Part shown: positions 43,587-51,893 of the stretch, one piece after another | How positions within the stretch are numbered: position 1 is the stretch's first letter | Layout: every line of letters starts with the position of its first letter | From: DAOPZC01 sp035353175 | GTDB taxonomy: Bacteria; Verrucomicrobiota; Kiritimatiellia; RFP12; UBA1067 | Assembly (NCBI GenBank): GCA_035353175.1 | Contig: DAOPZC010000007.1 | Location: forward strand, 1 to 64,000 | Length of the DNA stretch: 64,000 bases | Reading direction: 5' to 3' | Program-made: the position numbers and the translations under genes | The notes under the pieces: model-generated | The model's input: the letters and a program-made list of their open reading frames with translations, nothing else | The model's database searches: none | What the model was told of the DNA's origin: nothing

Positions 43587-45827
43587 TCAATTGTGCCGGC
43601 GGAGTTTGACGGCGAGGTCTTTCTCGATGGCGGGCAACGCGACGCGCGCTTCGCCGGAGGAGGGCACTTTCACGCGGAAAGTCTGGATCGGCTTGCCGCC
43701 CCAGGTGTCCCAAAGCTCCACATCCCACTTGCCCTTCGCGAGTCCGGGCAGCACGAGCACGGAGGGCGGCGCGGCCGGGATCTGCTCTTTCAGCGCGCAG
43801 ACGCGGCGCCAGCTCCGGCCTTCGACGCGGACCCAGGCGATGGCCGTGCTTTTGCCGGTGATGGCCCACGCGACCAGCGGCGGATGCAGGCTTTCGACCG
43901 CTTTCTCGAACCGGAAGCTGCTGTAGAACCAGTCCTTGCCGGTGTTCTCCACGCGCGCGGTGTGGCGGCCTGCCGGCAGATCGGCCGCGTAGACGCGGTT
44001 GCATTGGTTGAGTGTGTCGTGCTTGTCGGGCGGATTGGTGTTGGGAAACTCCTGTGCGAGGACCGGCTGGCCGTCGACCTCGAGGCGCAGCGCCGCGCCG
44101 CCCCAGCCGGAGACGCCGCCGACTTCGACCAGCAGGCGCGTGGGCCAGGGCAGGTCGGTTTCGAAGGTGACAGGATTGTGCTTGTCGCGGTGGCCGCCGA
44201 GGCCGTGCTGGATGCCCGCGACCGGCAGCTCGCCCGCGGCGCCGTCGCGCGTGATCCGCACCGTGTGGGGCCGGTTGTAGTCGTCCCGCTCCCACGAGAT
44301 CGAGCCGATTTCCAGCTCAAGGTCCTTGCGCGGCAAGGGATCGGGACGCTTTTGCCATTCCAGCTGCGGCGCGGCGGGCCGGACGGCTTCGGCGGGCCAG
44401 TCGATGTCCGCCGTGAACTTCACGGCCGCGCCGAACAGGCCGTACAGGTTCGAGGTGTGGATCAGCTCCCAGTACCATGGCGCGGCGAGTCCCGAGCCGC
44501 CGGTCGCCAGCGTGACCCAGAGCGGGTCGTGGACCTGCACGCCCTCGGGGTCGTCGTTGAAGCGCGCGCCGCCGCTGTCCGCGCCGATCTCGCCCACGTA
44601 GTGCGGTTTGTTGTAGCCGATCTTTTCGGCCTGCTTGCGGGCCAGCGTGGTGACGATGTCGGGGCTGCTGTAGTGGTGCGTCTGCACGTAATCCAGCTCC
44701 GGCAGCGTATCGATGGCGGGATCGCCGTCGCTCCGGCCGTAGCTCGTGGTGATCAGGTGACGGTAGGGGTCGATCTCGCGCAGGTAGCGCGCCATGCGCG
44801 CGTGCCACTGCTTGACGGGCTCGGTCGCGTAGGACTTGCCGATGCAGTCCACCTCGTTCCAGAACTCCCAAGAGAGCACGGCGGTGTCGGCGCCGTAGCG
44901 GGCGACGAGGTAACGGAGCTTGTTGCGGTAGAAGCGGTCCATCTCGGCGTTCTGCCAGAAGTCGGCCGGCTGCAGGAGGGGGCCGCCCTTGGCGGCGTTG
45001 TGGGGCGAGTCTTTCCAGCAGTCGTACATCGGCTGGTCGCGCAGGATGTTGAACGAATCGATGCAGACCATGACGCGGATGCCGTTTGTGCGGGCCAGGT
45101 CGAGCGCGTAGTCCAGACGCCACGCGTTGGCGAGGTCGAATTGGCCCATGCCGAGGCCCTGCTCGGGCTTTCCGGGGCGCTCGAGCGCGAAGGTGAACCA
45201 GCAGGGCGAGAGCCAGAAGCGCGTGTAATTTCCGCCGACGCGGCCGAGGGCCGGCAGCCAGTCGTCGTAGTCGAACGTGCCGCGCTTGTGGCCCCAGCAG
45301 ATGTTCTCGCCGATCGGGAAATAGGCCTGGCCGTTGTCGAAAGCGAAATAGCGGCGGTCGCGGTCGCTGAGGCGCACGAAGCCGGGATCGCGGCTGGGGG
45401 TCGCCGTGAAGCGCACGGGCTTGGATTCACAGCGGCCCGTGCGGTCGCGGACCGCGATGACGGCGGAGTACTTGCCGGGCAGCGCCGGCGTGAAACGCAC
45501 GCGCCAGGCGGGGTCGCCGCTGGGCGTGACCTTCTCCTGCCCGTTGGTGAGCACGCGCTGGTAGGGGCGGTCCAAGAAGCCCGGCACCGAGGCCGTCTTG
45601 CCGTCGGGCAGCGTGACGCGCGCGTCGACCGCGACGTCGTCGGGATCGAAGGGGTTGGCGTAAGTGGCCGAGAGGTCGACGGTCATCTCGACCCGCTCGT
45701 AGCAGGCGACCTTTTCGGATGAGAGCCGAACCTCTCGGATCTCCAGCGGTTGTTGGCGAGCATAGGGCGTGACGAGGCTGGTCGCAACAAGGGTTAATAG
45801 AGCGAGCGACATGATTAATCTCCCCAA
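43587..45827 (-). CDS. Secreted DUF5060/GH5-like glycoside hydrolase
   Basis: This 746-residue protein has a signal peptide (1-25). An N-terminal beta-sandwich (about 28-145) of the DUF5060 type leads to a TIM barrel (about 150-470). The catalytic pair is visible: acid/base Glu325 in 'LSWEFWNEVD' and nucleophile Glu413 in 'KPHYVGEIGADSGG'. This is the clan GH-A arrangement seen in GH5 cellulases and mannanases. A C-terminal sugar-binding-like domain follows (about 545-690). GGGGAG precedes the ATG, and a second ATG five codons later is possible. A promoter lies at 45873-45901. Convergent with the FAD oxidoreductase gene, 26 bases between stops. Confidence 0.85.
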   Translation of the reverse strand: MGRLIMSLALLTLVATSLVTPYARQQPLEIREVRLSSEKVACYERVEMTVDLSATYANPFDPDDVAVDARVTLPDGKTASVPGFLDRPYQRVLTNGQEKVTPSGDPAWRVRFTPALPGKYSAVIAVRDRTGRCESKPVRFTATPSRDPGFVRLSDRDRRYFAFDNGQAYFPIGENICWGHKRGTFDYDDWLPALGRVGGNYTRFWLSPCWFTFALERPGKPEQGLGMGQFDLANAWRLDYALDLARTNGIRVMVCIDSFNILRDQPMYDCWKDSPHNAAKGGPLLQPADFWQNAEMDRFYRNKLRYLVARYGADTAVLSWEFWNEVDCIGKSYATEPVKQWHARMARYLREIDPYRHLITTSYGRSDGDPAIDTLPELDYVQTHHYSSPDIVTTLARKQAEKIGYNKPHYVGEIGADSGGARFNDDPEGVQVHDPLWVTLATGGSGLAAPWYWELIHTSNLYGLFGAAVKFTADIDWPAEAVRPAAPQLEWQKRPDPLPRKDLELEIGSISWERDDYNRPHTVRITRDGAAGELPVAGIQHGLGGHRDKHNPVTFETDLPWPTRLLVEVGGVSGWGGAALRLEVDGQPVLAQEFPNTNPPDKHDTLNQCNRVYAADLPAGRHTARVENTGKDWFYSSFRFEKAVESLHPPLVAWAITGKSTAIAWVRVEGRSWRRVCALKEQIPAAPPSVLVLPGLAKGKWDVELWDTWGGKPIQTFRVKVPSSGEARVALPAIEKDLAVKLRRHN

Positions 45828-45872
45828 ATAAAAGGAGTGCGGTCTCCCCCCGTACTCCTCATGATGGTCGGC

Positions 45873-45901
45873 AGTATATCATCCGGCGCTATCGGGCGCA
45901 A
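45873..45901 (-). promoter_or_regulatory. Sigma-70-type promoter of the DUF5060/GH5-like gene
   Basis: Minus strand TTGCGC, 17 bases, TATACT. The GCCGGATGA just upstream of the -10 resembles the sequence in the same place at 30825-30854. Confidence 0.5.
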
Positions 45902-45950
45902 ATCGAGGGATCGCGTCGGCCTGCGGCGACTCAAAGCGCGTTTGGTCCAG

Positions 45951-48659
45951 CTATGGAAAGACGATCCGGTAGAAGCGTGAAGGGGCGCTGGCCGAGTCCG
46001 GATCGGAGACGGTCAAGGAACCTTCAGCACTCAGCGAGGCGTTGGTCACGGACGTCCAGACGTCGGAGGCGAGATCGGCAGAGGCTTCAACTTTGAGGGG
46101 GATGTCGGGCGTGCCCCCGACGGTGAAGCCGAAACGGCCGGCAGCGAAGCCGAATCCCTCTCCAGATTGGACCGTCGGGTTCCAGCAGCGGGTTGGGCAA
46201 TTTGCGAATGTAGCCTCCCAGCCCGACGTGCCCGGCAAGTAATAGGCTGTCGGGGAATATTTATCGAATACATCCGGGCCGCCAAGCGCCGGGGCGTCGC
46301 CCTGAAACAGGAGCTGTGTGAGAGCGCCGCACCCGGCGAACGCCCGGTCGCCAATCTGGGTGACGCCTGCCGGGATGATGAGGGTTCCCAGCGCGGAACA
46401 GCCTTCGAAAGCCCCGTCGCCTATCGTGGCGACGCGGTTGCCGATGACGATATTCGTCAGCTGTTGGCGAGCCAAACCGAAAAGGGAGGCGGCGCTAAAG
46501 GAAGCGAGATCGCACTGCAGCGTGATGCCCGTCAGCGCGGGGCAGTTATCGAATGCACCCTCGCCGATGAAAGAGACTCCCGTTCCAAGACTCAGGGAGG
46601 TAAGTCCGGTGCACCAGTTGAAAGCCTGGCTGCCGATCGAGGTGACATTGTCGGGGATTGAGACGGACGTCAAACCGGAGCAGCCGTTGAAAGCGCCGCC
46701 ACCGATGGAAGCGACACCGGAGCCGATGTGCAGATTCGTCAGGCTGGAGCAGCCCGCGAAAGTCTCTGTCGCAATGGCCGTGACGGTGTCGGGCAAAATG
46801 GCGGAAGTCAGGTCACAACAGCAGAAGGCGCGCTCGCCGATATGGGTGACGTTGGTAGGAATGGCGAGCGCGGCCAGACCCGAACAGTAATAGAAGGCGC
46901 GGTCGCCGATCGACGTGACGCCTGTCCCGAGTGTCAGGTTTGTTAGGAAGGAGCACCCTAAAAAGGCTTCGTCGCCGATGGCGACGACCGCGTCACCGAT
47001 GGTCAGCGTCCGCAGCCTGTCGTTTGAGCCTGTGAAGACCTCGTAAGCGCGGAACGTGGAAAGGTCGTTGCGCAGCGTGACGGAGGTCAGGCTGGAGTTA
47101 TACTGCATGAACGCATCGCTGCCGATCGATCGGACGCCTGAACCGATGACCAGAGTTTCCAACTCAGAGCAGTCGGCGAACGCTTCTTGGCCGATGGCAG
47201 TGACGCTGTCCGGGATGACGACGGCGGTGATTCCCGAGCAGCCCGCGAACGCGCCGTCTCCGATGTTGGTGACGCCGTCCGAGATGGTGACGGAGGTGAT
47301 TCCCGTAAAGTAATTGAAAGCGGAGGCACCAATCGCTCCGACACTGGCACCGATGACGATGTTGGTCAGACGGCTCGGGTAGCCGAAGATCTGCTGTGCT
47401 TGGAAATGGGATAGATCGTTGTTCAGCGTGAGTCCGGTCAGCGCGGGGCAGCCGCCGAAGGCGCTGCTGCCGATGGCGGTGACAGAAGCGGGGATGGCGA
47501 CGGTCGTGAGGCCGCAGCCTTGAAATGCCAACTCTCCGATCTCGCCGACACCCTCTTCGATAACCGCGTTGGTCAGGAGGTGGCAACCTGTGAACGCCTG
47601 GTAATCCAACGAGGTGACGCTGCCCGGTATGCGGATCGCGGCCAGATCGCCGCAAGAGAAGAAGGCGTGTCCGCCGATCTGGGTGAGCGTGTCTGGGAGA
47701 GAAACGGTGCGCAGGTTGCTGCAGGAGCTGAACGCCTGCTCGCCGATGGAGGTGATGCCGGCCGGGAGGGTGACGGCGGTGAGGCGGTCGCACTCGCGAA
47801 ACGCGTAGTCGCCGATCGCGGTGACGGGGTGTCCGCCGAGCTTCGAAGGGATGGGCAGCGGGCCTGCGAAGGCGGCGTCGAAGGCCGTGATCGTAGCCTG
47901 GCCCTCGCTGACTGTGTACGCGAAAGGCAGCAGCACGGTCGGACAGCCCGAGAGGTTGTCCGTCCAGCCGGAGGTCTCGGGCAGATAGTAAATCGTGGGG
48001 AGTGTTCCGTAGAAGACCTGATCGCCGACGGTTGTCGGGGCGTCGCCTTCGAACAGGACGGAGGTCAGACTGGCGCAGGAGCGGAACGCCCGATCTCCGA
48101 TGGCGGTGTCGCTGCCTTGAAAGGTGACAGAGGTCAGGCCGGTACAAGCTTCGAACGCGCTCGCACCAAGTGTTCTGACGGTTCCGGGAATGGTGACGGA
48201 GGACAGGCTGTCGCAGTAGGAGAACGCGTCGTCGCCGATGGTGGTGACGTTGGTGGGGATCGAGATGGCGGCCAAGCTGGAGCAGACCGAAAAGGCGCTG
48301 TCGGCGATGTTGGTGATGCCGGAGGGGAGCAGGATCTGCGTCGCCCCGGAACAGCGGAAGAAGGCGCCCTGCCCGATCGTGGTGACGCTTTCGGGGAGCG
48401 CGAGGGCGGTGATGCCGGCACAGTCGTAAAAGGCCCCTTCGCCGATCGCGGTCACGGGGTGGCCGCCGATCGTGTCGGGGATGGTCAAAGCGCCTGAATA
48501 AAACGGGTTGAAACCCGTGACGGTGGCCTCGCCGCCGGAAAGCGTGTAGGTGAACTCGCCTTCCGTCTCCGCCCGGGCGAGAAGCGCCGCGAGGGCGAGG
48601 AGGCAAGCGGTTCGGCTCGCGGCGAACGCAGGCGCGGCAGTCAGTCTGGTTGAAATCAT
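45951..48659 (-). CDS. Secreted BspA-type leucine-rich-repeat protein
   Basis: This 902-residue protein starts at ATG 48659 behind AAGGGG. A signal peptide (about 1-30) is followed by a long run of about 23-residue LRR_5 repeats of the form 'ltsvtIPdsVTsIGdrAFagCsgL'; roughly thirty can be counted from about residue 45 to 830. BspA-type proteins sit on the cell surface and often bind host proteins or mucin. The last 70 residues ('VEASADLASDVWTSVTNASLSAEGSLTVSDPDSASAPSRFYRIVFP'-type) form a tail that recurs on secreted proteins of this phylum. The repeats make this gene prone to length variation. Confidence 0.93.
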   Translation of the reverse strand: MISTRLTAAPAFAASRTACLLALAALLARAETEGEFTYTLSGGEATVTGFNPFYSGALTIPDTIGGHPVTAIGEGAFYDCAGITALALPESVTTIGQGAFFRCSGATQILLPSGITNIADSAFSVCSSLAAISIPTNVTTIGDDAFSYCDSLSSVTIPGTVRTLGASAFEACTGLTSVTFQGSDTAIGDRAFRSCASLTSVLFEGDAPTTVGDQVFYGTLPTIYYLPETSGWTDNLSGCPTVLLPFAYTVSEGQATITAFDAAFAGPLPIPSKLGGHPVTAIGDYAFRECDRLTAVTLPAGITSIGEQAFSSCSNLRTVSLPDTLTQIGGHAFFSCGDLAAIRIPGSVTSLDYQAFTGCHLLTNAVIEEGVGEIGELAFQGCGLTTVAIPASVTAIGSSAFGGCPALTGLTLNNDLSHFQAQQIFGYPSRLTNIVIGASVGAIGASAFNYFTGITSVTISDGVTNIGDGAFAGCSGITAVVIPDSVTAIGQEAFADCSELETLVIGSGVRSIGSDAFMQYNSSLTSVTLRNDLSTFRAYEVFTGSNDRLRTLTIGDAVVAIGDEAFLGCSFLTNLTLGTGVTSIGDRAFYYCSGLAALAIPTNVTHIGERAFCCCDLTSAILPDTVTAIATETFAGCSSLTNLHIGSGVASIGGGAFNGCSGLTSVSIPDNVTSIGSQAFNWCTGLTSLSLGTGVSFIGEGAFDNCPALTGITLQCDLASFSAASLFGLARQQLTNIVIGNRVATIGDGAFEGCSALGTLIIPAGVTQIGDRAFAGCGALTQLLFQGDAPALGGPDVFDKYSPTAYYLPGTSGWEATFANCPTRCWNPTVQSGEGFGFAAGRFGFTVGGTPDIPLKVEASADLASDVWTSVTNASLSAEGSLTVSDPDSASAPSRFYRIVFP

Positions 48660-48695
48660 CAGGCCCCTTGAGGTGTTCGTGAGCGTCACTACAAT

Positions 48696-48725
48696 AATAT
48701 AGAAAGATACACGTGTGGTGGCCAA
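48696..48725 (-). promoter_or_regulatory. Sigma-70-type promoter of the LRR gene
   Basis: Minus strand TTGGCC, 18 bases, TATATT. The segment from here to 48660 is notably AT-rich. Leader about 30 bases. Confidence 0.4.
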
Positions 48726-48783
48726 CGGTCAAGCCGCCCTGTTTTCCGTTTGGCCATGCGTTTTAGCCTTGGCTCGCACCCGA

Positions 48784-48820
48784 CAATCTGTTTGTCCCGC
48801 TGTGCCGGACACGCTAGACT
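48784..48820 (+). promoter_or_regulatory. Promoter block A of the DUF4855-like gene (shared with 51849-51885)
   Basis: CAATCTG, then -35 TTGTCC, a 17-base spacer containing GTGCCGGA, and -10 TAGACT. The block matches that in front of the aminotransferase gene in CAATCTGTTTGT and GTGCCGGA at identical spacing. Confidence 0.5.
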
Positions 48821-48862
48821 AGATGATCAAGTGGTAAAGGTTTTCTAAAAACGGGGGACGGC

Positions 48863-51658
48863 ATGAGCGATGTGAAAGTCTTGGCAGGGGCTCTTCTGAT
48901 CGTGTCTTCGGTGGTGTCTGCGGCGCGGGGGGATTATTGTCCGCCGCAGTCGCGCCAGTCGGACGGGATGAGGGACATCATGCTTGTCTATGCGACGCCG
49001 GGCAACTGGCGTCCGCAGAATTTTCTGCCGTATGTCGCCTATGTGGACCGCGCGGGCAAGCCGTGCGACTGGTTCTACGACGCTTTCCTGTTCCTGATGT
49101 ATGGCGGCGCGCCGTCCGGCCAGGCGTACATCGACGGCGCGACCAACCGCCGGGACTGGGAGTTTTATCTGGATGAGGAGTTCGCGGCGGGTCGGGAGTT
49201 CGCGGCGCTGGATCAGACGGTCGCGGATGCGGCGCGGCAGCTGGGAGGCACGGCGCCGGTGGTGCCGGTTATCGCCATGATCCCGTATCCGTCGGGCAAG
49301 CAGAAGGCTTTCGGCGATGTGGACGGCGACGGCATGACGGAGGACTTCAGCGCGGATGCGAACCGCGCCAAGGCCGTCGCGTGGTTCCTCCGTTCGTTTC
49401 TCGAGCGCTGGGACAAGGCCGGTTTCCGGCACCTGAAGCTGTGGGGCTTCTACTGGATGAATGAGGGCATCGCGCCGCCGGACGAGGCGATCGTCAGGAC
49501 GACGGCACGCGACATCCATGCACTCGGCTACAAATTCCACTGGATCCCGTGGTTCAAGGCGCCGGGCGTCGAGAAGTGGCGCGAGCTGGGCTTCGACCTC
49601 GCGATCATGCAGCCGAATTACGCGTTCATTCCGCCGGCCGGACAGGTGCGGGTTCCCGATGAGAACCGGCTGACGACCGCCGCGAACATCTGCCGGCGGC
49701 TGGGCTTGGGCGTCGAGATGGAACTGAACATGGGGATCGATATGGAGGCCAACCAGGCGGCGCTGGTGGAATCCCGGGACCGCATCAATCTGCAGCTGTA
49801 CCTCGATCACGGCGATGATGCGCTGGACGGCTATCAGTCCGGCGCGGTGCGCGCCTACTACCAGGGCTATAACGCCATCGCCGGGCTCTGCTATTCCCGC
49901 GATCCGGCGCTGCGGCAGCTGTACGACGACCTGTACCGGTTCCACAAAGGCACGTATGCGCGGCGCCGGCCGTGTCAGCTGTGGCAGGCGGCTGACAAGT
50001 GCCTCGCCGACGGGCTCTGGAAGACGCGGCCGGAGGCCAAGGCGAAAGCGGTCCGCCTCGGCGGCCCGCTGGCCGCGCTGACGGTGCCGCTGGACGGACC
50101 GCGCCTGGTGGGGGACGTGCGGGTCCACTTCGCCGGGGCGATCGCGCCCCAGCGGGTCAGCCTGTCGCTGGAGTCTGCGGCGGGCGGCGACGCGGCCGAG
50201 GTCGCCGTCGAGGACAATGTCGTCCTGCGTCCGGAAGACGGCGGCGGCTTTGCGGTGCTGACCTTTCCAGTTCAGCTGGCGCGGTCGCTGCGCCTGGCTT
50301 TCGAGATGAAGGCCGGCGAGGAGGTCGCGGTCGATGAGGTCGTGCTCATGCCGGCTGACCATCTGCTGTGCGGTTACCGATACACGCTCGATGCGGCGGG
50401 CGCCGACGCGGAGTCGTGTCTTGCCGACGGCGTGACGGGCGGCGAGGCGATGGCGGTTTGGCGGAAAGGCCGCGGGGATATGCGTTTCGAGCTGCCGGAG
50501 GAGTGGTATGCGGAAGCGCTCCTCGTGCATTTCCGGCAGGTGGACAAATCGCGCTTCGCGCCTCAGGTCCGCGTGGATGGCGGGGAAGCCTGCGCGGCGG
50601 GGGCGGATGGCATGGCGCTGGTTCCGCTCAACCGTCCCGTCAGAAAAATGTCGCTGGCCTTCGAAGACGCGGGCGCGGTCGCAACCGACGAGGTGGCTTT
50701 GTTGCCGGCGAAGAATCTCGCGGCCGGCTGTTCCTACACGTATGATCCGCCGTTCAACGCAAAGTATCCCGACACCGGCGGGCGCGAATTGACCGACGGC
50801 GAAGTCTCGCGCGGCTTCGGCGACGGCAAGAGTGTCGGCTGGGCCAAATGGTCGATGTCTAGGGATGTGACTGTCGTCGTCGACCTCGGCGCGTCGCGGG
50901 CGATCGAGCGGGTGGAGGCGCATGTGCAGGGCGGGGGCTCTGCGAGCGTGGAGTTTCCGGAGCGCGTCGCGGTGTCGGTGTCGGAAGACGGCCGGCGCTG
51001 GACGCAAGTCGCGGCATCGGGCGCGGAGCCGGCGGAAAAGGAGAGCCGCGAGTCCGGCGGACGTACGGCTGCGCTGGGCTGGCTGAAGCTCGCGACGCCG
51101 GAGGCTCAGGGCCGGTACGTCCGGCTGAAGATCGTGCCGGACGCGTGGCTGATGCTCGGCGAGGTCCGCGTTTTCTCGGGCGGCGTGAACGTGGCATTGA
51201 AGCAACCCTATTCGATCCAGCCGCAGCCGACGGGCGACGCGCCATACGCCGACAATTCCGGGTTGCTGACGGACGGGTATTACACGAAGGCCGGAAGCGG
51301 CTGGAAAACGTGCGCCGGTTTCGATAAGGCCGATCCGGCGGTGGTGGTGGACTTGGGCAGCATCTGCCGGACCCGTGCCGCGCGCGTGCATCTCCAAGGC
51401 GGCGGTCCGGGCGGCGTCTGTTTCCCCGAACGGCTTGCGGTCGACACGTCTGCCGATGGCAAGACGTGGTCACCGGCAGGCGAGACCGCTGAACATCCGC
51501 TTGAAGAAAAGAAGACCGCGGCTTCCGCCTTCATGGGCGTAACGTATGCGCCGCGGGAATCGCGTTATGTGCGCATCCGCTTCAAGAAACGCGGCTGGCT
51601 CATGCTCGACGAAATCGAGGTCTTCCCGGTTGCCTCATCCGCCGCGCCCACGCGGTGA
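48863..51658 (+). CDS. Secreted DUF4855-like protein with discoidin-type carbohydrate-binding modules
   Basis: This 931-residue protein starts behind GGGGGAC and has a signal peptide (1-23). Residues about 30-370 resemble DUF4855, a TIM-barrel-like domain: 'MRDIMLVYATPGNW', 'VPVIAMIPYPSGKQKAFGD', 'HLKLWGFYWMNEGI', 'YKFHWIPWFKA' and 'INLQLYLDHGDDALDGYQSGAVRAYYQGYNAI'. Residues about 380-640 are repeated beta modules. From about 650 two F5/8-type (discoidin) domains can be recognised by 'VVVDLGASRAIERVEAHVQGG' and 'VVVDLGSICRTRAARVHLQGG', each ending with 'ARYVRLKI' or 'SRYVRIRF'. The barrel is probably a hydrolase, and the discoidin modules attach it to glycans. Substrate unknown. Confidence 0.8.
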   Translation: MSDVKVLAGALLIVSSVVSAARGDYCPPQSRQSDGMRDIMLVYATPGNWRPQNFLPYVAYVDRAGKPCDWFYDAFLFLMYGGAPSGQAYIDGATNRRDWEFYLDEEFAAGREFAALDQTVADAARQLGGTAPVVPVIAMIPYPSGKQKAFGDVDGDGMTEDFSADANRAKAVAWFLRSFLERWDKAGFRHLKLWGFYWMNEGIAPPDEAIVRTTARDIHALGYKFHWIPWFKAPGVEKWRELGFDLAIMQPNYAFIPPAGQVRVPDENRLTTAANICRRLGLGVEMELNMGIDMEANQAALVESRDRINLQLYLDHGDDALDGYQSGAVRAYYQGYNAIAGLCYSRDPALRQLYDDLYRFHKGTYARRRPCQLWQAADKCLADGLWKTRPEAKAKAVRLGGPLAALTVPLDGPRLVGDVRVHFAGAIAPQRVSLSLESAAGGDAAEVAVEDNVVLRPEDGGGFAVLTFPVQLARSLRLAFEMKAGEEVAVDEVVLMPADHLLCGYRYTLDAAGADAESCLADGVTGGEAMAVWRKGRGDMRFELPEEWYAEALLVHFRQVDKSRFAPQVRVDGGEACAAGADGMALVPLNRPVRKMSLAFEDAGAVATDEVALLPAKNLAAGCSYTYDPPFNAKYPDTGGRELTDGEVSRGFGDGKSVGWAKWSMSRDVTVVVDLGASRAIERVEAHVQGGGSASVEFPERVAVSVSEDGRRWTQVAASGAEPAEKESRESGGRTAALGWLKLATPEAQGRYVRLKIVPDAWLMLGEVRVFSGGVNVALKQPYSIQPQPTGDAPYADNSGLLTDGYYTKAGSGWKTCAGFDKADPAVVVDLGSICRTRAARVHLQGGGPGGVCFPERLAVDTSADGKTWSPAGETAEHPLEEKKTAASAFMGVTYAPRESRYVRIRFKKRGWLMLDEIEVFPVASSAAPTR

Positions 51659-51712
51659 TCGCGCGGGCCGGCGAGCGCCGTGTGCAGGGCGTTTCTATTT
51701 GACCCGATTTGC

Positions 51713-51738
51713 GGCCCGCCCGGAGGTCGGGCCCTACC
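51713..51738 (-). repeat. REP-like short palindrome, copy 1 (minus orientation)
   Basis: On the minus strand GTAG introduces a hairpin with 9-base arms GGCCCGACC and GGGCGGGCC (one mismatch) around loop TCC. It has the same layout as the copies at 51776 and 61878. It lies in the spacer after the DUF4855-like gene and forms an inverted pair with copy 2, 38 bases away. Confidence 0.6.
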
Positions 51739-51775
51739 TGAACATGCAAGGCACGACGTTTTCGGATCCCCTGCG

Positions 51776-51800
51776 GTAGGGTCGGCTCTCCGAGCCGACC
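51776..51800 (+). repeat. REP-like short palindrome, copy 2 (plus orientation)
   Basis: GTAG is followed by perfect 9-base arms GGTCGGCTC and GAGCCGACC around loop TCC. With copy 1 it makes a two-element inverted pair reminiscent of bacterial interspersed mosaic elements. Confidence 0.65.
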
Positions 51801-51848
51801 GTTGATAGGCTTCGAAACGCCAAGAAGAAACGCCCTGGAGCCGTGTGG

Positions 51849-51885
51849 CAATCTGTTTGTTTCGTCGTGCCGGAAGCGATAAACT
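51849..51885 (+). promoter_or_regulatory. Promoter block B of the aminotransferase gene, near-leaderless mRNA
   Basis: CAATCTG, -35 TTGTTT, a 17-base spacer with GTGCCGGA, and -10 TAAACT. The -10 ends eight bases before ATG 51894 and no Shine-Dalgarno is present, so the leader is zero to three bases. Confidence 0.55.
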
Positions 51886-51893
51886 GAATCCCC

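Noticed and set aside
43110..45722. 870-residue plus-strand open frame
   Set aside because: Runs out of frame through the FAD oxidoreductase and antisense through the GH5-like gene; low-complexity Arg/Ala/Val composition.
48845..51397. 850-residue minus-strand open frame
   Set aside because: Shadow of the DUF4855-like gene, which has a signal peptide, ribosome site and domain motifs on the other strand.
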